NCBI RefSeq assembly: GCF_029893365.1
Contig: NZ_JARXUZ010000001.1
Span: 124,001 to 188,000, forward strand
DNA from: Cryobacterium sp. CG_9.6
Lineage (GTDB): Bacteria > Actinomycetota > Actinomycetes > Actinomycetales > Microbacteriaceae
DNA: 64,000 bases
Direction of reading: 5' to 3'
Shown one piece after another: positions 47,519-56,335 of this stretch. The position numbers and the translations under genes are program-made. Within the stretch, counting starts at the first letter, position 1; each line of letters begins with the position of its first letter. The notes beneath the pieces are model-generated. The model had not been told where the DNA came from and ran no database searches. It worked only from the letters and a program-made list of their open reading frames with translations.

Positions 47519-49004
47519 GCACCAGCCGCTCCCCCTTCCACAGGGTGGCGGACCCGGCACCTGCACCCAGGGTTGTCGTGACGAGCCGGGCAAAGTCAGT
47601 GAGGCGAGTCTCCGTGGACCCATCCATAGCCCGCGCCGTGTGGGCATAGGTCGACATGTTGTGGGCGGGAAGTGGGTCGTTGGTGGGAATGGGCTGGTCA
47701 TGAAAGGCCTCCCGGCGCACGATCAGTCGGTCCCCCGTGGACTCGGCCCCGCCCACACCGCCCACCCCGGTGAGAGCGGGCACGAGGTCGTTCGTGTGCT
47801 CCACTGCCACCTCGGAGACACCGGCCGGAACGGGCAGGTTTCCCTCCGGCGCACCAAAGGTCACCACGGCCCGCGTGTTGAACTCACCCTCAGCGGCAAT
47901 GCGTTGCACCACCGCACCTCCCTGCGAGTGGCCGGCTAAAACCACGGGGTCACCGGGGGCGATCCCCGCCGCACGCATGGCGTGGCGTACCGCCATCTCG
48001 GAGGCGGGTTGCTCGCCGGCCACCGCGGCAATGTTGGAGCTGATGTCCCAGGGCTCCGACGATGCTCGCGGATTCCACTCCACGGTCCCGGCCACGTACA
48101 CCCCCCACGACGGATGCCGCAGGTCACCGTACTTTTCTATGCGCACCTGAGGTCGATGCGCCCGGGCATTCGGAATTCGCGTGGCCACGGATTCGAGCGT
48201 GCGCGGTGGCAGCACCGGGACGGCCTCACCCACACGTTTCACGGTCACCGGGCTGCGCCGGAACACGCTCACCGCGCGGCCTCCACCGAGAACCCCGCGT
48301 GCCATGCTCTGCACTCCCTCGATGCCCAAACCACCCTCGCCCGCAAACTGTGACACCGGAAAGGGAATGCGCAGCATTCCGGCCTGGACGTCGTCGAGGG
48401 ACGACATGACTACCCGCAGCGCACCGACAAAGGCCGTGCTCGTGAAGAGGCGCGGATCCACCTGCAGTGCCGATGAGGTGGGTGCGGTCTCTTCTCCACG
48501 GGCCGCCACTCGGAACTCCGGTGGTCCGGCCACACGAGTGTGCAGAGCCTCAACGAGGGTGAGACCGCCCACGGCCACTGCGGCCCCGTACATCGCCCAC
48601 TGCACGGGCGGAAGGAACCCGATCAGCGCACCGAGTTGCCAGCCTGCCAGCTCCCCGAGGCTGCGTTGCAGGTTGATCTGACCGCGTTCGGCCTGCCCAT
48701 AGCTCTCGGCCGCGCTCCCGAGCGCATCGGCAAGGTCACCGCACCGAGCCTCGATGGCGTCAACGGATGCCGCGGCGTTCAGCACCGACGCCCCCACCGT
48801 GCCATGCGCCCACAGTGGGGCCGGACTTGTCTCTAGGTCGCGGATGTGGGCAAGGCGCACCCGCCAGTCACCCGCTTGCCCCTGCACCCGTCGCATGATG
48901 TGCAACTGCGCAAAAAGGGTATCGGTGGCAACCATGGTGATTCCGCCACCGGAGAGCACCAGGTTGCCCGCCGTTCCGCCAGCGTCAGGAGTGAGGTCGC
49001 TCAT
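47493..49004 (-). CDS. Alpha/beta-hydrolase-like protein with a WXG-like helical N-terminal region
   Basis: In the 503-residue protein, residues of about 1-150 are helical (DAIEARCGDLADALGSAAESYGQAE), including a YxxxE element like ESX secretion signals. A hydrophobic stretch follows. The last 230 residues look like an alpha/beta-hydrolase with the nucleophile elbow VVLAGHSQGGAVVQRI and a possible acid/histidine pair near EHTNDLVPALTG and DPLPAHNMSTYAHTA. The partner gene at 49004 overlaps its start. Substrate unknown; a secreted lipase/esterase is a reasonable guess. Confidence 0.72.
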   Translation of the reverse strand: MSDLTPDAGGTAGNLVLSGGGITMVATDTLFAQLHIMRRVQGQAGDWRVRLAHIRDLETSPAPLWAHGTVGASVLNAAASVDAIEARCGDLADALGSAAESYGQAERGQINLQRSLGELAGWQLGALIGFLPPVQWAMYGAAVAVGGLTLVEALHTRVAGPPEFRVAARGEETAPTSSALQVDPRLFTSTAFVGALRVVMSSLDDVQAGMLRIPFPVSQFAGEGGLGIEGVQSMARGVLGGGRAVSVFRRSPVTVKRVGEAVPVLPPRTLESVATRIPNARAHRPQVRIEKYGDLRHPSWGVYVAGTVEWNPRASSEPWDISSNIAAVAGEQPASEMAVRHAMRAAGIAPGDPVVLAGHSQGGAVVQRIAAEGEFNTRAVVTFGAPEGNLPVPAGVSEVAVEHTNDLVPALTGVGGVGGAESTGDRLIVRREAFHDQPIPTNDPLPAHNMSTYAHTARAMDGSTETRLTDFARLVTTTLGAGAGSATLWKGERLVPSSVGPAR

Positions 49005-49288
49005 TACGACAGCCCGGCCAGGGCCTGATCGATAGCACTGTTGATCTCGGCCAGCACATCGTCGAGCAACCAGAGCAGTGCCTGCAGGTCACGGTGGAGA
49101 GAGTCAAGCCGGTCCACGTAGGCACGCTCCGCCCTGCCACGCCAAGTGTCGCTGACGCCCTGCGGCGACAGGCTGCCGCCGCAGTCCTGCACGTCGTCGC
49201 GGAGGCCGCACAGAAGCGCACGTTGGTGTCGCAACGCCGCAATCACGTCCACCGATGGTGGTGCAAACGGGTCTGTCACCAGTAGCAC
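49004..49288 (-). CDS. Small WXG100-like helical protein
   Basis: The 94-residue product has two helical halves around a central SDTWRGRAERAYVDRLD, which resembles the W-x-G turn of WXG100/ESAT-6 proteins in size and position. The stop overlaps the start of the hydrolase gene, so the two are translated together. No type VII secretion core genes are visible in this window. The match is by length and motif only. Confidence 0.65.
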   Translation of the reverse strand: MLLVTDPFAPPSVDVIAALRHQRALLCGLRDDVQDCGGSLSPQGVSDTWRGRAERAYVDRLDSLHRDLQALLWLLDDVLAEINSAIDQALAGLS

Positions 49289-49396
49289 ACTGCCTCCCTG
49301 TTGCTGCCGAGACTGCCACCGCGTACCCCCCGTTTGCCCAGCAATTCGGGCATCCGTGGGTAAGAATTCACCTGATCGACTGTGGAGGACCAGAAC

Positions 49397-49942
49397 GTGT
49401 CCCAGAATGGTTTTATGAGTTTTTCCTCACTCAGCCCGCACGAGTCAACGCCATTCCGGATCATTTTTGTGTGCACCGGCAATATCTGCCGCTCCCCCAT
49501 GGCTGAGCTGGTGCTGCGGGATATGGTGACCCGCTCCGGGTTCGGGCGCCTGGTGAGCACGAGCTCCGCTGGAACCGGCGACTGGCACGTGGGAGAACGC
49601 GCTGATGCCCGCACGATTGCGGCGTTGGCGGCGAAGGGCTACGACGGAAATCACCACCGTGCGCGCCAGTTTGACCCCGCCTGGTTCGCCGACTTTGACC
49701 TCGTGGTGGTGCTCGACCGATCGCAGGATCGCATTCTGCGCAACTGGGCAACCACCGACAAAGACCGCGACAAGGTGCGCTTACTGCTCAGTTTCGACCC
49801 CGAACAGGCTGCCCTCAGCGACGTTCCCGACCCGTACTATTCCACGGATGCGCTCTTTGACTCGGTTTTAGGCATGATTGAGAGAGCAAACCAGGCGCTG
49901 TTCATGCAACTCGCGCCGGCAATACGACAGGGAGACCGATGA
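49397..49942 (+). CDS. Low-molecular-weight protein-tyrosine phosphatase
   Basis: The phosphatase loop is FVCTGNICRSPMAELVL, and the general acid is in DVPDPYYSTDALFD. GGAGG at 49384-49388 lies 8 bases before GTG 49397, giving 181 residues; ATG 49415 also is possible. It overlaps purB by 4 bases, a common pairing in actinobacteria. It is distinct in sequence from the EPS phosphatase at 3.2 kb. Confidence 0.92.
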   Translation: MSQNGFMSFSSLSPHESTPFRIIFVCTGNICRSPMAELVLRDMVTRSGFGRLVSTSSAGTGDWHVGERADARTIAALAAKGYDGNHHRARQFDPAWFADFDLVVVLDRSQDRILRNWATTDKDRDKVRLLLSFDPEQAALSDVPDPYYSTDALFDSVLGMIERANQALFMQLAPAIRQGDR

Positions 49943-51321
49943 GTCCACTACCCCCGCAGGTTCTGAGTCCACTCGATGGCCGTTACCGCAGCATCGTCAC
50001 CGAGCTGGGAGAGTACCTCTCGGAGGCCGGACTCAACCGCGCCCGCGTGCAGGTTGAGGTGGAATGGCTAATCGTTCTCACCGATCGCAGCCTCTTCGGC
50101 TCGGTGCCCCTGGCCGCCGACCAGAAGGCCGCGCTGCGCTCGCTCGTGACCACCTTTGGTCAGGCAGAGATCGATGAGCTGGCACAGCTCGAGGCCACGA
50201 CGCGACACGACGTGAAGGCTGTGGAATACCTGGTGCGCCGCCGCCTCACCACGCTCGGGCTCGACCACATTGCCGAGCTCACCCACTTCGCCGCCACGAG
50301 TGAAGATATTAACAACCTCTCCTACGCCCTCACTGTGAGTCAGGCCGTTCACGAGGTGTGGCTCCCCAAGTATCGCCTCGTGATCGAGGCCCTGCGCAGC
50401 CGAGCGCTGGAGTTCCGCACGGACGCCATGCTCGCCCGCACTCACGGCCAACCGGCCACGCCCACCACCATGGGCAAGGAGCTCGCCGTGTTCGTGTACC
50501 GGCTCGAGCGCATTCTGAAGCAGGTCGAAGCCAACGAGTACCTCGGCAAGTTCAGCGGCGCCACCGGAACCTTCGCGGCGCACGTCGTGGCCGAGCCCAC
50601 CGTGGACTGGCCCACCATCTCCCGCGACTTCGTGGAGGGCCTCGGCCTCGGTTGGAATCCGCTCACCACGCAAATCGAGTCTCACGACTGGCAGGCGGAG
50701 CTCTACTCCAAGATCTCCCACGCCAACCGGGTGCTGCACAACCTGGCCACGGACGTGTGGACCTACATCTCCATCGGCTACTTCCGGCAGATTCCTCAGG
50801 TGGGAGCCACCGGCTCCTCCACGATGCCGCACAAGATCAACCCGATCCGCTTCGAGAACGCCGAGGCCAACCTGGAACTCTCCAGCGCCGTGCTCGACTC
50901 CCTCGCAGCCACCCTGGTTACCTCACGCCTGCAGCGCGACCTCACCGACTCCACGACGCAGCGCAACATTGGCGTGGGCTTCGGCCACTCCCTGCTCGCG
51001 CTCGATAATCTGCTGCGCGGAATGGGCGAGATCGACATCGACCGCGCCCAGCTCGCGGGTGACCTGGACACCAACTGGGAAATCCTCGGCGAAGCAATTC
51101 AGACCGTGATTCGCGCCGAGGTCTCGGCCGGACGTTCCACCATCGCCGACCCGTACGCACTCCTCAAGGAGCTCACCCGCGGCAAGCGCATCAACCGTGA
51201 CGACCTCGTGGCGTTCGTCTCCGCGCTCGAGATTGGTGATGCCGCCAAGGCCCGCCTGCTGGAGTTGACGCCCAGCAGCTACGTGGGACTGGCCGACCCG
51301 CTGGTCGACTACCTGGGCTAA
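49939..51321 (+). CDS. purB: Adenylosuccinate lyase
   Basis: The 460-residue enzyme cleaves SAICAR and adenylosuccinate to release fumarate in purine synthesis. Visible are LSPLDGRYRSIVTELGEYLSE at the start, AATSEDINNLSY, RTHGQPATPTTMGKEL and the fumarase-superfamily signature GSSTMPHKINPIRFENAEAN with the catalytic serine loop. Its ATG overlaps the phosphatase stop. The long hairpin at 51332 follows. Confidence 0.96.
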   Translation: MSPLPPQVLSPLDGRYRSIVTELGEYLSEAGLNRARVQVEVEWLIVLTDRSLFGSVPLAADQKAALRSLVTTFGQAEIDELAQLEATTRHDVKAVEYLVRRRLTTLGLDHIAELTHFAATSEDINNLSYALTVSQAVHEVWLPKYRLVIEALRSRALEFRTDAMLARTHGQPATPTTMGKELAVFVYRLERILKQVEANEYLGKFSGATGTFAAHVVAEPTVDWPTISRDFVEGLGLGWNPLTTQIESHDWQAELYSKISHANRVLHNLATDVWTYISIGYFRQIPQVGATGSSTMPHKINPIRFENAEANLELSSAVLDSLAATLVTSRLQRDLTDSTTQRNIGVGFGHSLLALDNLLRGMGEIDIDRAQLAGDLDTNWEILGEAIQTVIRAEVSAGRSTIADPYALLKELTRGKRINRDDLVAFVSALEIGDAAKARLLELTPSSYVGLADPLVDYLG

Positions 51322-51331
51322 AACGCGACAA

Positions 51332-51376
51332 AGCGGATGCCGCGAGCCTCACCTGGTGAGGCTCGCGGCATCCGCT
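51332..51376. terminator. Long perfect hairpin between purB and a convergent gene
   Basis: Two 22-base arms are perfectly complementary around a single central T. The left arm begins AGCGGATGCCGCG and the right arm ends CGCGGCATCCGCT. No T-tract follows on either strand. It lies between convergent genes and can serve as a two-way terminator. Both arms contain the frequent word CGGATGC/GCATCCG. Confidence 0.7.
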
Positions 51377-51400
51377 GTGTGGCGTGACAAACTGAGAGCG

Positions 51401-51652
51401 CTAGTGGCTGTTCTGCTCGTCGATGTCGGTTCGCTCGTCGGCGTTGGGCTTCATGCCGAGCACGAGCATGGCGATGACCACGAGTGCCAGGATGAATGTG
51501 ACGCCCAGGGTGATGAGCGCCAGCACGAAGTCGCGGGTGGTCAGCAGCACGGTAAGACCCACGAACAGGGCCATGACGCCGGAGATTCCGAGGAGTTCGG
51601 CGGGCTTCAAGCGATCGCGTCGGCTGGGCTGGTGCGGGGTGTTCTGGGTCAC
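51401..51652 (-). CDS. Small two-span membrane protein
   Basis: From GTG 51652, which overlaps the previous stop (GTGA), the protein has 83 residues. A basic N-terminus (QPSRRDRLKPAELLG) precedes two membrane segments with ALFVGLTVLLTTRDFVLALITLG and LALVVIAMLVLGM, and an acidic tail. The family is not recognised. It is co-transcribed with the HdeD-like protein. Confidence 0.78.
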   Translation of the reverse strand: MTQNTPHQPSRRDRLKPAELLGISGVMALFVGLTVLLTTRDFVLALITLGVTFILALVVIAMLVLGMKPNADERTDIDEQNSH

Positions 51653-52263
51653 TGGGAGTCCGAATCGTGAGCGACGGGGGCGACGGTGCGCGCGGCATCC
51701 GTTGTCGCCCATTTGAGTGAGAGTCCGGCAATCACCAGGTACACGCCAATCATGACCAGGTAAGCACCGAGGAGGCCCACCGACACGACGGCGTTCGGGG
51801 GCAGGAGCAGGAAGAGGAGTGCGAGCACGGCGGTGAAGCCACCGAGAAGCATCCAGTCTTTCGCCATGAGCGAGCGACCGCGGGCGCGGCTGCCGCTGTA
51901 CAACTCCAGGAAGCCGGTGACGGCTGCCCAGACGCTCACAAGATAGAGGAAGAAACCGAGACCACCCATGTGGAAGGCGAGTGCGAGCGCACCGGCCACA
52001 ATCCCCACGATGCCCTGAATGAGAAACAGGCGGCGGGCGCGAACGTCGTCGAGGGTGAGCCAGCTGAGCACGGCCAGCAGAACGCCAGAGGCGAGCGCGA
52101 ATGAGCCGAACGCCAGCAGTCCGAACGTGGCGGAGTGATCGCGGTTGAAGGTGATGATGGCGGCGGGAATGAGAGCAAGAACGGCTCGGCTGATCGGGAC
52201 GGTCCAGTAACGTGTGCCGGTGCCCGATGCTTGCAGCGCTGTGGCCACGCCTGCCTCTTTCAT
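51649..52263 (-). CDS. HdeD-like multi-span membrane protein
   Basis: The 204-residue protein from ATG 52263 has about six membrane segments arranged as repeats, with FLIQGIVGIVAGALALAFHMGGLGFFLYLVSVWAAVTGFLELYSG typical of the HdeD/DUF308 family. Its function is not known in Gram-positive bacteria; in enterics HdeD relates to acid resistance. The open frame continues upstream without family sequence. Confidence 0.78.
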   Translation of the reverse strand: MKEAGVATALQASGTGTRYWTVPISRAVLALIPAAIITFNRDHSATFGLLAFGSFALASGVLLAVLSWLTLDDVRARRLFLIQGIVGIVAGALALAFHMGGLGFFLYLVSVWAAVTGFLELYSGSRARGRSLMAKDWMLLGGFTAVLALLFLLLPPNAVVSVGLLGAYLVMIGVYLVIAGLSLKWATTDAARTVAPVAHDSDSQ

Positions 52264-52448
52264 TACGCGAATATCTACCTCTCTAGTGTACGTGGCGGTC
52301 ACGGAGACGTGACGGCGATCGGCTTCAGGCTGGGACTCTCCTGTGTGTGGGTACCGAGGAGGCCCGTGTTCGATGGCCGCGCAGACACCGCGCCAATCGA
52401 CCAGACTGGAGGGTGACAACGAACGCCGACGAGAGGGTGAGGTGCACC

Positions 52449-52850
52449 GTGGTCGGGAGAGCACGCATCCGGGAGTTTGTGACGTTCTTTGGGGGGTCTG
52501 CTGTGGGGCTCGTGATTGACCTGGTGGGCTTTTCGCTGCTGATTCTCACCGGACTCGTGCCGTGGCAGGCGAACGCCGTGAGCTCGTCGGTTGCGCTGAC
52601 CGCCGTGTACTTTCTGGTGGTGCGATTCACGTTCTCGGCTCAGGCGCGCGTGACCACCTATGTGGCGTTCTTTGCCTGGTATGGCGGCACCATTGTGGTG
52701 TTTTCGGTGCTGATTCAGGCCGCGACCACCCTCACGGACTGGCCACCCCTCATCTGCAAACTGGCGTCGATTCCGATCTCGTTCGGGTCGAACTATCTGT
52801 TCAGCCGCTACCTGTTTCGGCCGCGCCACCCCACGACGACGCCCCGGTAG
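52449..52850 (+). CDS. GtrA-family membrane protein
   Basis: The 133-residue protein has four membrane segments and GtrA features: REFVTFFGGSAVGLVIDLVGFSLL at the start and ICKLASIPISFGSNYLFSRYLFRP at the end. GTGAGG precedes the GTG by 6 bases; other GTG codons at 52413 and 52437 have less suitable spacing. GtrA proteins are thought to flip polyprenyl-linked sugars. No glycosyltransferase lies beside it. Confidence 0.85.
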   Translation: MVGRARIREFVTFFGGSAVGLVIDLVGFSLLILTGLVPWQANAVSSSVALTAVYFLVVRFTFSAQARVTTYVAFFAWYGGTIVVFSVLIQAATTLTDWPPLICKLASIPISFGSNYLFSRYLFRPRHPTTTPR

Positions 52851-52920
52851 CCGCGCGGGCCCTCGGCGCGCCCCAAACCGGTGGCCGCGCCGGTTCTCGG
52901 TGGGCGGCGCGCACCAAATC

Positions 52921-52954
52921 GGTGGGCGCTACGCCGGTTACCGTAGCGACCACC
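52921..52954. repeat. Imperfect inverted repeat in the gtrA-permease gap
   Basis: GGTGGGCGCTACG and CGTAGCGACCACC form 13-base arms with one mismatch and an 8-base loop. Related pieces with CCGGTGG, TCGGTGGG and TCGGTGGCG lie on both sides (52870-52975). The genes on either side are convergent, so it may end transcription. It may also be a dispersed repeat family. Confidence 0.6.
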
Positions 52955-53024
52955 CATCTCGGTGGCGGGCGCGAGGTGTTTCTCAGCACCGTGTCATGCT
53001 GCCGGCGGTGGGGCTGGGGCCGAG

Positions 53025-54392
53025 CTAGGAGGCATCCGCTGTGTCAGTCATGTCCGCGGAGGGCGCTGATACCGGGCGGCGCGTGAAGACGTTGAAGAAC
53101 AGGTTGAGAACGATCGCCATGAGTGCGGCTGAGCTGATGCCCGATTCAAAGATGGTGCCGAACCAGGTGGGGAACTGGTCGTAGAACGTGGGCGCAGCAA
53201 TGGGAATCATGCCAAACCCCACCGACACGGCAACGATGGTGAGGTTGAGTGTGTTGCGGTAGTTCACCGCGGCGAGTGTGCGGATGCCGCTGGCCGCGAC
53301 GGTTCCAAAGAGCACGATCCCCGCACCACCGAGAACGGCCGTGGGGACCGCAGCGATGAGACGCCCGAGCACGGGCATCAGACCGAGCACAATCAGGATT
53401 CCACCACCGGCGGCCACCACAAATCGGCTCTTGATTCCGGTGACGGCCACGAGGCCAACATTCTGGGCAAAGGCGCTCTGGGTGAAAGAGCCGAAAATCG
53501 GTGCGATCGCACTGGAGAGCATATCGGCGCGCAGACCGTCACCGAGGCGACGGGACGTGACCTTCGTGCCCACAATTTCACCGACAGCAATGATGTCGGC
53601 GGAGGTCTCCACCATGATGACGAGAATGACCACAAGCATCGAGATGATGGCCGCCACACTGAAAATGGGCAGACCGAAGTGGAACGGCGTGGGGAAGGCC
53701 ACAATCGGGCCGACACCCACCTGGGAAAAATTGGCGATTCCCAGCGCTGTTGCCACGACCGTGCCGACAACGATGGCGAGCAGAATGGCCAGCCGGGAGA
53801 TGGTGGGACCGCCCACCTTGCTGAGCACCAGCACAACCGCCAGGGTGAGTGCCGCGAGGCCGATATTGCGAAGGCTGCCGTAGTCGGGCGCGCTGGCATT
53901 GCCGCCCATGGCCCAGTTGGCTGCCACTGGAATGAGCGTGAGGCCGATCATCGTGATGACCGTGCCAGTGACCACGGGAGGAAAGAACCGGATGACCTTC
54001 GAAAAGATGGGCGTGACCGCGAACCCAATGAGGGACGCCACGATGACAGCGCCAAAGATGGTCTCCATGCCGCCACCGCCGTTGAGGATGGCGATCATGG
54101 TGGCCACGCCCGCAAAGGACACACCCTGCACGAGCGGTAGTTGTGAACCGACAAACGGTACGCCGAGTGTCTGCAGCACGGTCGCCAGACCGCTGACGAA
54201 CAGGCACGAGGCAATCAGCAGGCCGATATCTCCGCCGCTCATACCGGCGGCCTGGCCAATGATCAGCGGCACGGCAATGAGGCCGCCGTACATGGTGAGA
54301 ACATGCTGGAGCCCGTAGGTGATCGAGGCACCGATCGACAATCGTTCGTCTACGGGCCGCAGCGTCGAGTTCGTGGCAGTGCGTGTTGTCAT
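53025..54392 (-). CDS. Nucleobase:cation symporter-2 family permease (xanthine/uracil type)
   Basis: From ATG 54392 the protein has 455 residues and about 14 membrane segments. Family features are GLQHVLTMYGGLIAVPLIIG, VGSQLPLVQGVSFAGVATM and the conserved Q/E-x-P-like region SAFAQNVGLVAVTGIKSRFV, which places it near xanthine/uric acid permeases (UapA/PbuX-like). It imports purines or uracil with a proton or sodium. No regulator is seen beside it. Confidence 0.9.
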   Translation of the reverse strand: MTTRTATNSTLRPVDERLSIGASITYGLQHVLTMYGGLIAVPLIIGQAAGMSGGDIGLLIASCLFVSGLATVLQTLGVPFVGSQLPLVQGVSFAGVATMIAILNGGGGMETIFGAVIVASLIGFAVTPIFSKVIRFFPPVVTGTVITMIGLTLIPVAANWAMGGNASAPDYGSLRNIGLAALTLAVVLVLSKVGGPTISRLAILLAIVVGTVVATALGIANFSQVGVGPIVAFPTPFHFGLPIFSVAAIISMLVVILVIMVETSADIIAVGEIVGTKVTSRRLGDGLRADMLSSAIAPIFGSFTQSAFAQNVGLVAVTGIKSRFVVAAGGGILIVLGLMPVLGRLIAAVPTAVLGGAGIVLFGTVAASGIRTLAAVNYRNTLNLTIVAVSVGFGMIPIAAPTFYDQFPTWFGTIFESGISSAALMAIVLNLFFNVFTRRPVSAPSADMTDTADAS

Positions 54393-54550
54393 GGGAGTGT
54401 CCCCGTTGTCTCGTAACGCATGCTGTGTGTTCGACAGCATCGGCGAGCACTCTGGGCCCCAATACGGGCCTCAGTGAAGCCTAGCGTCACCCCTTTTCAC
54501 CCCTAGACAGCGAGTGAGGGTGGTTGGCCGCGGGCTGCGACCCGAGAGAG

Positions 54551-55924
54551 CTATCCGCCGGCGACCATGTCCGCAAAGCGCGAGTAATGACCGTGGAAAG
54601 CCACGGTGACGGTGCGCGTGGGGCCGTTACGGTGCTTAGCCACAATCAGGTCGGCTTCACCGGCACGCGGGTTGTCTTTTTCGTACGCGCTCTCACGGTG
54701 CAACAGAATCACCATGTCGGCGTCCTGCTCAAGCGAACCGGACTCACGCAGGTCGCTGATGGCCGGCATCTTGTCGGCGCGCTGCTCGGGTCCACGGTTG
54801 AGCTGGGAGAGGGCGATGACCGGAACCTGCAGTTCCTTCGCCATGAGCTTGAGTGCCCGCGAGAACTCACTCACCTCCTGCTGACGCGACTCCACCTTCT
54901 TACCGCTCGTCATGAGCTGCAGGTAGTCGATCACCACAAGCTTGAGCCCGATGCGCTGCTTGAGGCGGCGGCACTTGGCCCGAATCTCCACGAGGGTCAT
55001 GTTGGGGCTGTCATCGATGTACAGGGGCGCGTCATTGATGCGACCACGCGTCGCCGCGATGGTGGTCCAGTCCCGGGCCTCCACGGTTCCCTTACGCATG
55101 CTCTGCAGGGGAACGGATGCCTCTGCCGCGAGCAAACGCATCGCAATTTCACTTCGCCCCATTTCGAGCGAGAAGAAGATGCTGGGCATGTCGTGCTTGA
55201 TGGATGCCGAGCGCGCGAAGTCGAGGGCGAGCGTGGACTTTCCGAGGGCAGGTCGGGCCGCAACGATGATGAGCTGCCCACCGTGGAAACCGTTGGTGAG
55301 TTCGTCGAGGTCGGCAAACCCGGTGGGCACACCGCTCATCTGCCCGTCTTTGAGCTTGGCTGCTTCGATTTCTTCAATGGCAGCGGTGACGGCGTCGGTG
55401 AGGGGAACGTAGTCTTCGGTCTGGGTGCCGCCGGTGACGGCATAGATCTCTGCCTGCGCCGTGTTGACGAGGTCGAGAACCTCACCCTCCCCCGAGTAAC
55501 CCATCTGGGCAATACGCGTTCCAGCCTCGACCAGGCGGCGAAGCAGTGCCCGCTCAGCCACGATGGTGGAGTAGAAGCCCGCGTTGGCGGCGGTAGGCAC
55601 CAGGCTGGTGAGCGTGTGCAGGTAATCGGCACCGCCGGCACGCGTGAGTTCACCCAGCTTCGTGAGCTCATCGGTGACCGTGATGACGTCGGTGGGTTCA
55701 CCCTGCGCATAGAGCGACAGGATGGCGTCAAAGATGATCTCGTGCTTGGGAACGTAAAAGTCCCCGCCGCGCACGGTTTCGACGACGTCTGCGACGGCAT
55801 CTTTGCTCAGCATCATTCCGCCGAGGGCACTCTGCTCGGCCAGGAGGTCGTGCGGCAGCATACGTTCTGTCTGGCGTGGTTCTGCCGTATTCGGCTTGGC
55901 CAGGCCCAGCTGTGCAATGGACAC
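54551..55924 (-). CDS. dnaB: Replicative DNA helicase
   Basis: From GTG 55924 (AAAGG upstream) the product is 457 residues. The N-terminal domain (RMLPHDLLAEQSALGGMML) and the RecA-like helicase core are seen: Walker A in ARPALGKSTLALDFAR, SIFFSLEMGRSEIAMRL, Walker B in LVVIDYLQLMTS and the arginine-finger region SQLNRGPEQRADKMP. No intein is present. It unwinds DNA at the replication fork as a hexamer. Confidence 0.96.
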   Translation of the reverse strand: MSIAQLGLAKPNTAEPRQTERMLPHDLLAEQSALGGMMLSKDAVADVVETVRGGDFYVPKHEIIFDAILSLYAQGEPTDVITVTDELTKLGELTRAGGADYLHTLTSLVPTAANAGFYSTIVAERALLRRLVEAGTRIAQMGYSGEGEVLDLVNTAQAEIYAVTGGTQTEDYVPLTDAVTAAIEEIEAAKLKDGQMSGVPTGFADLDELTNGFHGGQLIIVAARPALGKSTLALDFARSASIKHDMPSIFFSLEMGRSEIAMRLLAAEASVPLQSMRKGTVEARDWTTIAATRGRINDAPLYIDDSPNMTLVEIRAKCRRLKQRIGLKLVVIDYLQLMTSGKKVESRQQEVSEFSRALKLMAKELQVPVIALSQLNRGPEQRADKMPAISDLRESGSLEQDADMVILLHRESAYEKDNPRAGEADLIVAKHRNGPTRTVTVAFHGHYSRFADMVAGG

Positions 55925-56286
55925 GCGGCACCTTTCTGTTCGTCTCATTCAGGTGTATCAGAAGCCAGCGACAACGGTCCCCGACGCACCCGCAACGTCA
56001 TGATTGGCGCTCGCCTACACTAAAACCGCTCTGCGGATCCGGCAAACAGCCCTGTGGATAACTCTGTGGAAAATCTGGGCGAAACGCCGCGTTACGTGTG
56101 CACAACCTGTGCACTCGCCTGTGGATAAGATTGAAAAACGTTTAATTAATTAGCGCTTCATCAGGGATTAAATCTTTCCACAGCCCTGTGTGCAAAGTAG
56201 CCTCAACCTTTGCTTGAATGTTCGCGAAAGAGATGCTCACCTGTGCATAGAACAGCCCGCTGGGTATACATATGGGCCCTTAACCA
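55925..56286. promoter_or_regulatory. dnaB-rplI intergenic region with a cluster of DnaA-box-like sites
   Basis: This is a gene-free stretch of over 350 bases. TGTGGATAA (reverse of the DnaA box TTATCCACA) occurs at 56053-56061 and 56120-56128. TGTGGAAAA at 56065-56073 and CTTTCCACA at 56174-56182 differ from it by one or two bases. Between them lies an AT-rich run (TTTAATTAATTAG). The sites suggest DnaA binding upstream of dnaB. Reading frames here are short and without family sequence. Confidence 0.7.
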
Positions 56287-56326
56287 TTAGTAGCGGAGAA
56301 CCCCCTAAGGGGTTCTCCGCTACTAA
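56287..56326 (-). terminator. Strong hairpin after rplI
   Basis: Two perfect 18-base arms (TTAGTAGCGGAGAACCCC and its complement) with a 4-base loop lie 9 bases beyond the rplI stop. No long T-run follows, so it is a strong stem that may stop or protect the rpsF-ssb-rpsR-rplI transcript. Confidence 0.75.
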
Positions 56327-56335
56327 ATTGTGTTG

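Noticed and set aside
54524..56023. 499-residue plus-strand frame opposite dnaB
   Set aside because: dnaB motifs are unmistakable on the minus strand.
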